Shown here piece by piece: positions 38,069 through 45,701 of a stretch of DNA of 50,887 bases. The first letter of the stretch is position 1. Each line of letters starts with the position of its first letter. Both the position numbers and the translations under genes were made by a program. The DNA comes from Faecalimonas sp. (GTDB lineage: Bacteria > Bacillota > Clostridia > Lachnospirales > Lachnospiraceae), in contig JAHHTN010000005.1 of NCBI GenBank assembly GCA_020024645.1, positions 1-50,887 of the forward strand. Reading direction: 5' to 3'. The notes under the pieces are model-generated. The model did not search any database, was not told the DNA's origin, and saw nothing but the letters and a program-made list of their open reading frames with translations.

Positions 38069-38353
38069 ATGAGTGTAGTTATTGTTGGTGGACATGATCG
38101 AATGGTTGGACAGTATAAGAAACTTTGTAAATCATATAATTGCAAGGCGAAAGTTTTTACACAAATGACAGCAAATTTAAGTGAACAAATTGGAAGTCCA
38201 GATTTGGTAATTCTGTTTACAAATACCGTTTCACATAAAATGGTACGTTGTGCGGTTACGGAGGCACAAAAATGTAATGCAAATATTGTGCGATGTCATA
38301 CAAGTAGTAAAAATGCATTAAATGAGATTTTACAAAACGAGTGTGTTTCGTAG
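38069..38353 (+). CDS. DUF2325 family protein
   Basis: 94 residues. It begins MSVVIVGGHDRMVGQYKKLC, the DUF2325 signature (VGGHDRM), continues with SPDLVILFTNTVSHKM and ends in a helix after RCHTSSKNALNEIL. The fold looks like a small Rossmann-type alpha/beta domain. The family is unassigned. It starts ten bases after DUF3793 with TAGGAGG upstream. No clear terminator lies before the next promoter at 38386. Confidence 0.85.
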   Translation: MSVVIVGGHDRMVGQYKKLCKSYNCKAKVFTQMTANLSEQIGSPDLVILFTNTVSHKMVRCAVTEAQKCNANIVRCHTSSKNALNEILQNECVS

Positions 38354-38385
38354 AAAGTTACTAAAGAAAAGTAGTCATTGCTTTG

Positions 38386-38414
38386 TTGACACGCTATAGA
38401 AATGATACTATAAT
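38386..38414 (+). promoter_or_regulatory. Promoter of the M24 aminopeptidase gene
   Basis: TTGACA (38386-38391), 17-base spacer, TATAAT (38409-38414): both hexamers perfect, so strong constitutive expression is likely. Confidence 0.92.
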
Positions 38415-38465
38415 TACAATATAGTGCAAAAGGAAAGCACAATAAAACAGAGGAGGCATTACATA

Positions 38466-39551
38466 ATGGATGCAGGAAAAGTAAGTAGAATTTTAAAAGC
38501 AATGGAAGAACAGGGTATGCCACAGATGCTTATTTCTGATCCTCCAAGTATTTATTATTTGACAGGAAAATGGATTCATCCAGGTGAAAGACTTTTAGCT
38601 CTTTACCTAAATGTGAATGGAGATCACAAATTAATTATCAATAAATTGTTCCCACAGGAAAAGGATCTTGGCGTAGATTTAGTTTGGTACGATGATATTG
38701 AAGATGGAGTAGAAATCTTAAGCAGATTTGTAGAAAAAGACAAACCAATCGGTATCGACAAAGTTTGGCCAGCAAAATTCTTATTGAGATTACAGGAATT
38801 AGGCGCAGGAAGTGAATTCCGCAATGGTTCTATGATTGTTGACTATGTAAGAATGATCAAAGATGAGAAAGAACAACAGTTAATGCGTGAAGCATCAGCA
38901 GCAAATGATAAAATTATGGAAGAATTAGTTCCATTAGTTGTTAAAGGATACACAGAAAAAGAATTAGATGCTATTGTTCGTGAAAAATACGCACAGGCAG
39001 GACATTCAGGTGTTTCTTTCGACCCAATTACAGCATATGGTAAATCAGGTGCTGACCCACACCACGTAACAGATGATACAAAAGGAAAACGTGGAGATTC
39101 AGTTGTACTTGATATCGGTGGTATTTTAAATGATTATTGTTCAGATATGACAAGAACAGTATTTATTGGTGAAGTATCAGACAGAGCAAGAGAAGTATAT
39201 GAAGTAGTTAAAGAAGCACAGGCAAGAGGTATTGCGGCATCTAAACCTGGTAACAGAATGTGTGATGTAGACTTAGCTTGTAGAAATTATATCGAAGAAA
39301 AAGGTTTCGGACAGTACTTTACACATAGAACAGGTCATTCAATAGGTATGGAAGACCACGAATACGGAGATGTTTCTTCTGTAAATGAAGATATCATCAA
39401 AGTTGGACAGTGCTTCTCTATCGAACCTGGTATTTATTTACCAGATGAAGGAATCGGTGTTCGTATCGAAGACCTTGTAATCATCACAGAAGATGGTTGT
39501 GAAGTGTTAAATAACTTTACAAAAGATTTAATTGTAGTTCCAGAAGAATAG
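38466..39551 (+). CDS. M24 family Xaa-Pro aminopeptidase-type metallopeptidase
   Basis: 361 residues from ATG 38466 behind GAGGAGG; an in-frame start at 38424 would precede that site. An N-terminal creatinase-like domain (~1-125, ISDPPSIYYLTGKW) is followed by the pita-bread catalytic domain with a complete metal set: Asp216 (LDIGG), Asp227 (SDMTRT), His291 (GHSIGME), Glu320 (IEPGIY) and Glu335 (RIEDLV). Such enzymes remove N-terminal residues before proline and help recycle peptides, which fits the presence of an oligopeptide importer, although the genes are not linked. Monocistronic. Confidence 0.93.
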   Translation: MDAGKVSRILKAMEEQGMPQMLISDPPSIYYLTGKWIHPGERLLALYLNVNGDHKLIINKLFPQEKDLGVDLVWYDDIEDGVEILSRFVEKDKPIGIDKVWPAKFLLRLQELGAGSEFRNGSMIVDYVRMIKDEKEQQLMREASAANDKIMEELVPLVVKGYTEKELDAIVREKYAQAGHSGVSFDPITAYGKSGADPHHVTDDTKGKRGDSVVLDIGGILNDYCSDMTRTVFIGEVSDRAREVYEVVKEAQARGIAASKPGNRMCDVDLACRNYIEEKGFGQYFTHRTGHSIGMEDHEYGDVSSVNEDIIKVGQCFSIEPGIYLPDEGIGVRIEDLVIITEDGCEVLNNFTKDLIVVPEE

Positions 39552-39567
39552 GAATTTATTAGAAATA

Positions 39568-39614
39568 AAAACACGTCTTGTTGAAAGGATAACTTTTAAC
39601 AAGGCGTGTTTTTT
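39568..39614. terminator. Terminator between the aminopeptidase and the Spo0A-C-like gene
   Basis: AAACACGTCTTGTT pairs with AACAAGGCGTGTTT (one G-T pair) around a 15-base loop with T-run; the A-rich left side could serve the convergent minus-strand gene too. Confidence 0.85.
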
Positions 39615-39618
39615 GGAA

Positions 39619-40161
39619 TCAATGTAGAAAAATGCTTCTGTTTTGAGATTTTAAGCTGATATAATCAGCGACAAGGGCGATAAATTCTGAGTTGGTAGGT
39701 CGCCCGGAGTCAGCACTTATGGTATAACCAAAGAAATGATTTAATACGTCCATATTGCCTCTTGACCAAGCCACTTCAATAGCATGGCGAATGGCACGTT
39801 CAACTCGACTTGGCGTAGTGTGATTTTTGGATGCAACTTCTGGATAAATAATTTTTGTGATAGCTGTGATACTGTCTGGTTCTTCAATTGCTAAAGAAAT
39901 GGCGTCTTTAAGGTAGCGGTATCCCATGATATGTGCTGGAACACCAATTTCATGAATAACGGATGTAATTTGAGAAGTAAAGGTATTATCATTTGTCTGT
40001 TGAACCTTATTCATATCTAAAGATTCTTCTTTATTTAGTTTGTTTAATAATTCCATAATGTTATCTTTAGAAATTTCAAGATTTAATTGAATAATGCATG
40101 GTTCGTTACTCTGCAGTTGCGTGTTTGTGGTGTTAGCTACTGCGGTATTTAGTTTTAACAT
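39619..40161 (-). CDS. Orphan Spo0A C-terminal DNA-binding domain protein, no receiver domain
   Basis: 180 residues from ATG 40161, set by AAAGGAGA on the minus strand; an upstream in-frame start lacks such a site. Residues ~65-172 match the Spo0A DNA-binding domain closely: ITSVIHEIGVPAHIMGYRYL, TPSRVERAIRHAIEVAWSRG (recognition helix) and RPTNSEFIALVAD. The first ~60 residues are unrelated to a response-regulator receiver: no phosphorylatable Asp arrangement, polar, with a short CIIQLNLEIS beta segment. The protein may bind 0A boxes without phosphorelay input, or respond to a different signal through its N-terminus. The true spo0A would normally sit near spoIVB, which is not in this window. 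Confidence 0.9.
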   Translation of the reverse strand: MLKLNTAVANTTNTQLQSNEPCIIQLNLEISKDNIMELLNKLNKEESLDMNKVQQTNDNTFTSQITSVIHEIGVPAHIMGYRYLKDAISLAIEEPDSITAITKIIYPEVASKNHTTPSRVERAIRHAIEVAWSRGNMDVLNHFFGYTISADSGRPTNSEFIALVADYISLKSQNRSIFLH

Positions 40162-40455
40162 AATACTCTCCTTTTCTGCTGGAAATGAATTTTCCAACTT
40201 GTTTTCTTTCAGTAATTAATTATAGAACAAAAAAAGGTAGCATACCATGACGATTCTTGGCATTATTTGTTAATATATTGGAATAAATGAAAATATATGG
40301 AATTTATTGGCAAATATGAGTATAATACAAAAAACTTATAGAAGAGAAAAAATAGACATGATTTTATAAGTAAAAGTAGAAAAATGATAATGCAAGAGAT
40401 TGAATAAAAACTTGCATAAGTAAAGAAAAAATAATTTTAGAATGAAGGAAAATAG

Positions 40456-42306
40456 ATGGGCAAAAGAAGAAAACGAAAAGCTTCCATAAGAAATTATATT
40501 TCGATCTTAGTCATTATATGTTGGGTAGTTCCGGTAGTTTCAGTATTTGCATTTACAGTATTTTCATATCGCATGGAGATTACAAAAAGGACGGATGCAA
40601 TGATAGAGAGTGAGATGCAGAATATTTCTTCACTTGTAGCTGGAAGGCTTGATGATTTGATAGAAAGTTGTTTGCAAATTTCTTATGAGAGAAGCTGTGA
40701 GGAAGTATGGAAAGAATATCGAAAAGGAATCAAGGCAAAAGAAGAATTGATAGATACGATTACAATTTTATCAAAACAACAGTTTAACTTGGATAGAAGA
40801 TTTTCTATGTTTGCCTTTTATGAGGTGGAAAGTCCATATGTTATTTCATATAGTGCAAAAAACAAACATCAATTTGACGAATATATTAGTGATATAGAGC
40901 CAGAAATAAGAAAAATTCGTCAGAAAGATAAATCTTATGTTAGATTGAAAGTAATAGAAGACAGATTGTTTATTGTCCGTAATTTATATACGGTATATGA
41001 TTATCAGAAATTTGGAACTTTAGTCGTGGAAGTGGATATTAAAAGATTATTTCATGGATTGGAAATAGGGGAAAAAGAAAATGTGGCATTGATTATAGGT
41101 GATAACATGAATTTAGTACAAGTGCATGGAAAAGTAGGAGGGAAAAGTCAGGATTATGTTATAGATAAACTTTTTTATCGGTATCAAAAAACTCAAAAAA
41201 AGAATTTGTTTTTGGTCAAGGATTTAAATTACAATGCCTATATGAATATGAAAGAATATAACTTTTATAATATGGGTGTTTTGTTTTTGGTCAATTCAGA
41301 AGAAGTGTATTCTGGATTATATGAATTTTATCGTATGATTAGTATTATATTTATGGCAATCCTTCCGGTTACCATAGGGATATTCTATTTTGGAGAAAAG
41401 CAAATAGGAAATCCCATTCGTGAGTTGGTAAAAGTATCGAAGGCGATTGAGGCAGGGGAACTAGGAGCGGTTCTTGAAATTGAAAATATGCCGAACAAGG
41501 AATTTGATTATCTTGTGTGTTCTTTCAATAATATGTCAAAGAAAGTGAAATATTTATTTGATTGCGTTTATGATGAAAAAATGGCGAGAAAAGATGCGAA
41601 AATTTTAGCTTTGCAGACACAGATTAATCCACATTTTATTAATAACACATTGGAAATGATGAATTGGCAAGCGAGAATGACAGGGGATTTTGCAGTGGCG
41701 GAAATGATAGAAGCGTTAGGAACGGTTATGGATTATCGAATGAATAGAGAAAATCAAAAATTAACAGCGTTAAAAGAAGAATTAAAATGTTCGGAAGCAT
41801 ATTTGTTTATTACAAAAAAGAGATTTGGAGAAAGACTTATATTTGAGAAAGAAATTGATGAATCTATATTAGATGTAAGAGTTCCCCGTCTTGTATTACA
41901 ACCTATTTTGGAAAATGCTGTCATTCATGGAATTGAAAGAGTAAAAAAGGGGATAATTAAAATTTGTATTTATCGGAAAAGAGATGAGGTTGTTTTAGAA
42001 GTTATAAATACTTCTGGCAAAATGAGTGAAGAAGAAAAGATTAGAATTCAAAAAATTTTATATGATATACCGGAAAATATACAAGGGATAGGAAAACATA
42101 CTTCATTAGGAATCCGTAATGTAAATGAAAGAATTAAGTTGATATATGGACAAAAATATGGTCTACATATAGAAATAAAGGAAGAACATACAAGTTTTAA
42201 AATAATTATTCCTTATGAATGGAAACCAGAAGATGAAGAAGAAAAGAAACATCAAGTGGAAATTGAACTAATAGAGAAAAGAGAAAAAATATGGGAAGAA
42301 AAATAA
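40456..42306 (+). CDS. Sensor histidine kinase, YesM/LytS-type
   Basis: 616 residues. Membrane helix ~15-38, a large extracytoplasmic sensor (~40-290, Cache-like), second helix ~294-314, HAMP ~315-370, then a His_kinase domain with LQTQINPHFINNTLEMM (His393 the phosphorylated residue) and an ATPase domain with N-box LQPILENAVIHGIER (~486) and a G-box in SLGIRNVNERI. Such kinases pair with AraC-type response regulators and usually control sugar use. It is followed by a sugar-binding lipoprotein that overlaps its 3' end by 16 bases, and by the regulator. The 258-base gap upstream is AT-rich with a possible TATAAT near 40319 but no clear -35. Confidence 0.92.
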   Translation: MGKRRKRKASIRNYISILVIICWVVPVVSVFAFTVFSYRMEITKRTDAMIESEMQNISSLVAGRLDDLIESCLQISYERSCEEVWKEYRKGIKAKEELIDTITILSKQQFNLDRRFSMFAFYEVESPYVISYSAKNKHQFDEYISDIEPEIRKIRQKDKSYVRLKVIEDRLFIVRNLYTVYDYQKFGTLVVEVDIKRLFHGLEIGEKENVALIIGDNMNLVQVHGKVGGKSQDYVIDKLFYRYQKTQKKNLFLVKDLNYNAYMNMKEYNFYNMGVLFLVNSEEVYSGLYEFYRMISIIFMAILPVTIGIFYFGEKQIGNPIRELVKVSKAIEAGELGAVLEIENMPNKEFDYLVCSFNNMSKKVKYLFDCVYDEKMARKDAKILALQTQINPHFINNTLEMMNWQARMTGDFAVAEMIEALGTVMDYRMNRENQKLTALKEELKCSEAYLFITKKRFGERLIFEKEIDESILDVRVPRLVLQPILENAVIHGIERVKKGIIKICIYRKRDEVVLEVINTSGKMSEEEKIRIQKILYDIPENIQGIGKHTSLGIRNVNERIKLIYGQKYGLHIEIKEEHTSFKIIIPYEWKPEDEEEKKHQVEIELIEKREKIWEEK

Positions 42307-43574
42307 ATCTGTTTTTTGTTACTTGTTGCATATTGCTGATAGTTTTGATCGGTGGATGTGAAGGAAGAGTACAAGAAGAAGAGGTGCAAGAGGAAATTGT
42401 TTTGAAAACAGCTTCTATGTATGGAGGGACAACACCAAACGCAAAAGTATATCAGGCTATTAATGAAGAATTTGCGAAAGAATATGAAAATGTGACTATT
42501 GAGGATGAGTCACAAATTTGCGATGAAGATTGGAAAATGAAAGTGGCAACAAATTTTGCAGTGGGAAATGAGCCGGATATTATTCAATTTTTTACAGATG
42601 CAGTAGCAGAATCCTTTTTGGAAACAGATAAATTAGTTTCTTTGGAAGAAATTAAAAAAGAATATCCAGAATATGCAGAGGATATAGAAGATAGTGCATT
42701 AGAGGCTGTCAGAAATAAAGATGGAGTGCTAAGAGCAGTACCAACTACAGGATATTGGGCAGGACTTTTTTGTAATAAAGAGTTGTTTCAGAAGTATCAG
42801 GTAAATATACCAACGGATTGGGATTCGCTTGTGGAAGCAATTCATAAATTTAGAAAAAATGGAATTATTCCTATAGCTGTATCTTTAAATCATATACCAC
42901 ATTATTGGATTGAGCATTTGTTGTTATATACAGTAGGGGAAGAAGAATATACAATTATTCCTGAGAATGCTCCGAAAGCATGGTTAAAGGCATTTGAGAC
43001 ATTAAAAGAATTAAAAAATATGGGAGCATTTCCAGAAAACACAGATACCTGTGTAGACAATTGTGCTACTCAATTATTTAGAAAAGGAGAAGCAGCGATG
43101 CAATTAGAAGGGTCATGGTATGCGAGTAGTCTTAGTGGAACAAAAATGGATGATAATGTAACTGTAGTTTCTTTTCCGGGAGTTCCTAATCAAAAGGCTA
43201 AAAAAAATGCTTTGATAGGGGGGATTTTTTCAGGATTTTACATTACAAGAAGAGCTTGGAATAATCCGAAAAAGAGAGAACTAGCAGTTCGATTTGTGGA
43301 AGCACATACAAAAAGGGAATCACTTATAAAATATTGGGGTGGAAATGGAATTGCAACATTTAAAGGAAAAGCTGATGTGAAAATCACACCTATTGTAAAG
43401 GATGTGAATGAACTGATTAGGGACGCGAGTTCTCTAAATAAATCCATGGATTCACGTATATGTCCAGAAGCATATAAGTTGCTTATGGACGGGGTTGCTG
43501 ATGTGGTAGAGGGAAAGAAAGATGCAGAAAGTTTATTAGAGGAGGTACTGTTAGTGGAAAAAGGTAGAAAGTGA
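42291..43574 (+). CDS. Extracellular sugar-binding lipoprotein (family 1 solute-binding protein)
   Basis: 427 residues. Lipoprotein signal with lipobox IGGC, Cys23 the anchor. The mature part is a family 1 solute-binding protein: IVLKTASMYGGTTPNAKVYQ, the EFAKEYENVTIE segment, ATNFAVGNEPDIIQFFTDAV, PTTGYWAGLFCNKELFQKY and AAMQLEGSWY, which belong to the sugar-binding class. No permease or ATPase gene is adjacent. Its start lies within the kinase gene, so translation is coupled. The most economical reading is a ligand-presenting partner for the kinase sensor domain, rather than a transporter part; permeases encoded elsewhere remain possible. Confidence 0.9.
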   Translation: MGRKINLFFVTCCILLIVLIGGCEGRVQEEEVQEEIVLKTASMYGGTTPNAKVYQAINEEFAKEYENVTIEDESQICDEDWKMKVATNFAVGNEPDIIQFFTDAVAESFLETDKLVSLEEIKKEYPEYAEDIEDSALEAVRNKDGVLRAVPTTGYWAGLFCNKELFQKYQVNIPTDWDSLVEAIHKFRKNGIIPIAVSLNHIPHYWIEHLLLYTVGEEEYTIIPENAPKAWLKAFETLKELKNMGAFPENTDTCVDNCATQLFRKGEAAMQLEGSWYASSLSGTKMDDNVTVVSFPGVPNQKAKKNALIGGIFSGFYITRRAWNNPKKRELAVRFVEAHTKRESLIKYWGGNGIATFKGKADVKITPIVKDVNELIRDASSLNKSMDSRICPEAYKLLMDGVADVVEGKKDAESLLEEVLLVEKGRK

Positions 43575-43657
43575 TAAAATTTTGACAAATATTTAATGTA
43601 TCTATATAATAAAACAGTAAAGACATGGGAAAGAAAACATGCGCAGAGGTGTGAGAA

Positions 43658-44383
43658 GTGTACAAAGTGATGATAATCGACGACGAACCTATCATAGTAG
43701 AAGGATTATCTAAGAGCATTTCTTGGGAGAAATGGGATTGTGAAGTGGTAGCGACTGCTAATGATGGATATGAAGGAACAGAATTGATTCAGAAGTATAA
43801 GCCTAACATAATATTCTGTGATATTTCTATGCCGGAGTTGGACGGATTAACAATGATTGTTGGATTGAAATCAGAGTTTGCGGATATGGAAATTAGTATA
43901 TTAACTGGATATAGAGATTTTGATTATGCACAACAAGCGATTAATTTGGGCGTAACAAGATTTTTACTAAAACCATCGAGTATGAAAGAGATAGAAGAAG
44001 CCATAGAGGCGATGATAGATAATCTAAAGAAGAAGCATATTTTGATTGAACCACATAAAAAAGCGAATTCTTTTATTGTAAAAAATGCAATGAAATATAT
44101 CGATGGACATTATAATGAAAAACTAACATTGTCAGAAGTTGCGGAGAAAACATATGTAAGTCAATGGCATTTGAGCAAATTATTGAATAAGGAAATGAAA
44201 AAAAGTTTTACAGAAATTTTAAATGATACCAGAATTAAATATGCGAAAAGAATGTTGAAAGATTCTTCGCTTCGTATCGGAGATGTAGCAAGAGAAGTTG
44301 GCTTTCTTGATTTTTCGCATTTTTCAAGAGTGTTTAAGAAAATAGAGGGAATTTCAGCTAACGAATATCGAAATCATATGTAA
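43658..44383 (+). CDS. Response regulator with AraC-type DNA-binding domain, YesN-type
   Basis: 241 residues from GTG 43658, preceded by gagaggtg-like cagaggtgtgag. Receiver domain ~1-122 with Asp8, Asp9 and phospho-acceptor Asp55 (IFCDISMPELDG), a Thr in ILTGYRDFDYA and Lys in LLKPSS. The short linker leads to two AraC helix-turn-helices (~137-241) ending GDVAREVGFLDFSHFSRVFK. At 241 residues it is shorter than YesN-like regulators with extra domains. It is 83 bases after the binding protein and completes a kinase-binding protein-regulator set. Targets are unknown. Confidence 0.93.
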   Translation: MYKVMIIDDEPIIVEGLSKSISWEKWDCEVVATANDGYEGTELIQKYKPNIIFCDISMPELDGLTMIVGLKSEFADMEISILTGYRDFDYAQQAINLGVTRFLLKPSSMKEIEEAIEAMIDNLKKKHILIEPHKKANSFIVKNAMKYIDGHYNEKLTLSEVAEKTYVSQWHLSKLLNKEMKKSFTEILNDTRIKYAKRMLKDSSLRIGDVAREVGFLDFSHFSRVFKKIEGISANEYRNHM

Positions 44384-44427
44384 TAGTATAAAATCTATGA
44401 AAAACCTATTTTTTTGTGTATATGGGG

Positions 44428-44456
44428 TTGACTTTTAGAAAAGTTAGTAATAAACT
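44428..44456 (+). promoter_or_regulatory. Promoter of the str operon (rpsL)
   Basis: TTGACT (44428-44433), 17-base spacer, TAAACT (44451-44456), about 95 bases before rpsL. Confidence 0.8.
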
Positions 44457-44463
44457 AAACAAG

Positions 44464-44494
44464 TACGCATAAAAGCGTAGTTTTTTCATGCGTA
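44464..44494 (+). promoter_or_regulatory. rpsL leader with two alternative hairpins
   Basis: TACGC (44464-44468) can pair with GCGTA (44475-44479), followed by six T, a small terminator-like structure. TACGCAT (44464-44470) can instead pair with ATGCGTA (44488-44494), a 7-bp perfect helix that excludes the first. A GAGT/ACTC hairpin follows near 44502-44516. Confidence 0.5.
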
Positions 44495-44551
44495 TAAATA
44501 GGAGTAACTAATACTCGGCAACCAAAACAGTATTCATAGGAGGTGAAAGGA

Positions 44552-44971
44552 ATGCCAACATTTAATCAGTTAGTAAGAAAAGGACGTCAGACTGCTGTTA
44601 AAAAATCTACAGCACCAGCTTTACAGAAAGGATATAACTCTTTAAGAAAGAAAGCTACTGACGCTTCTGCACCACAGAAGAGAGGTGTTTGTACAGCGGT
44701 TAAAACTGCAACACCTAAGAAACCTAACTCAGCTCTTAGAAAGATCGCCAGAGTTCGTCTTTCTAACGGTATCGAAGTAACAAGTTACATTCCAGGAGAA
44801 GGACATAATCTTCAGGAACATAGCGTTGTTCTTATTCGTGGTGGTAGAGTAAAAGACTTACCAGGTACAAGATACCATATCGTACGTGGAACACTTGATA
44901 CAGCAGGTGTTGCAAAAAGACGTCAGGCTCGTTCTAAATACGGTGCAAAGAGACCAAAAGACGCAAAATAA
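44552..44971 (+). CDS. rpsL: 30S ribosomal protein S12
   Basis: 139 residues from ATG 44552, behind ATAGGAGGTGA; an in-frame GTG inside that site is not the start. MPTFNQLVRKGR, TPKKPNSALRKIARVRL and VLIRGGRVKDLPGTRYH are typical. Lys residues at the positions where streptomycin resistance arises (PKKPNS and RVKDLPG) are unchanged, so the protein looks streptomycin-sensitive. S12 sits at the decoding centre. First gene of rpsL-rpsG-fusA. Confidence 0.97.
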   Translation: MPTFNQLVRKGRQTAVKKSTAPALQKGYNSLRKKATDASAPQKRGVCTAVKTATPKKPNSALRKIARVRLSNGIEVTSYIPGEGHNLQEHSVVLIRGGRVKDLPGTRYHIVRGTLDTAGVAKRRQARSKYGAKRPKDAK

Positions 44972-44990
44972 AACAATTGTAACTAAAATC

Positions 44991-45055
44991 GTTATCACAA
45001 ACAGAACTATGATTCCTGTTGGTTGCGGGTTAGAAATAAAGTCCCGCACGATAAC
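44991..45055 (+). ncRNA. Candidate S7-type autoregulatory RNA between rpsL and rpsG
   Basis: GTTATC (44991-44996) pairs with GATAAC (45050-45055) and encloses two hairpins: AACAG (45000-45004) with CTGTT (45016-45020), and TGCGGG (45024-45029) with CCCGCA (45043-45048). Together they form a three-way junction. In E. coli the rpsL-rpsG gap carries the S7 feedback site, so the placement is suggestive. The gap here is long (~240 bases) and has further helices at 45106-45123 (TCTGC/GCAGA) enclosed by GAACAC/GTGTTT. Confidence 0.5.
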
Positions 45056-45213
45056 ACATGCATTGAGCGCTTAGTGAGTGAACACAAACTTAGCAATCAA
45101 GTATATCTGCGAAAATGAGCAGAGTGTTTCATATTCATAGACACATGTGAGTACCGATGAATTAATTTAGCAGAAACGAAAGTTTCAAAAACATGATTAA
45201 GGAGGGAAGGACC

Positions 45214-45684
45214 GTGCCACGTAAAGGACATACACAAAAAAGAGACGTATTAGCGGATCCAATGTACAATAATAAAGTGGTTACAAAGCTTATCAACAAC
45301 ATTATGTTAGACGGTAAGAAAGGTGTAGCACAGAAAATTGTATACGGAGCATTTGAAAGAATTGCTGAAAAATCTGACAAACCAGCTATCGAAGTATTCG
45401 AAGAAGCAATGAATAATATTATGCCAGTACTTGAAGTTAAAGCAAGACGTATCGGTGGGGCAACATATCAGGTACCTATCGAAGTAAGAGCAGACAGAAG
45501 ACAGGCATTAGCACTTCGCTGGATTACATTGTATTCTCGTAAAAGAGGAGAAAAAACAATGGAAGAAAGATTAGCAAACGAACTTCTTGATGCAGCAAAC
45601 AATACAGGTGCATCTGTGAAGAAGAAAGAAGACATGCACAAAATGGCAGAAGCAAATAAAGCATTTGCTCACTACCGTTTCTAA
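45214..45684 (+). CDS. rpsG: 30S ribosomal protein S7
   Basis: 156 residues from GTG 45214 behind AAGGAGGG; an upstream in-frame ATG at 45193 lies before that site. MPRKGHTQKRDVLADPMYNN, KLINNIMLDGKKGVAQKIVY split as family pattern, and GGATYQVPIEVRADRR with ALRWI are diagnostic. S7 nucleates assembly of the 16S 3' domain and lies at the E-site mRNA exit. It is a known translational repressor of its operon in other bacteria; see the structured RNA upstream. Confidence 0.97.
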   Translation: MPRKGHTQKRDVLADPMYNNKVVTKLINNIMLDGKKGVAQKIVYGAFERIAEKSDKPAIEVFEEAMNNIMPVLEVKARRIGGATYQVPIEVRADRRQALALRWITLYSRKRGEKTMEERLANELLDAANNTGASVKKKEDMHKMAEANKAFAHYRF

Positions 45685-45701
45685 TATAGGAGGAAAAAGT
45701 C

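Noticed and set aside
44441..44460. TTAGT-AATAA-ACTAA inverted repeat at the rpsL promoter as another iron-type operator
   Set aside because: The arms are only five bases and arise largely from the TAAACT -10 box; regulation of rpsL by a metal sensor would be odd.
44552..44971. Streptomycin resistance change in rpsL
   Set aside because: Both key lysine positions are unchanged.
44886..45074. 62-codon frame starting within rpsL
   Set aside because: It lies in another frame of rpsL and runs into the structured gap; no ribosome site.
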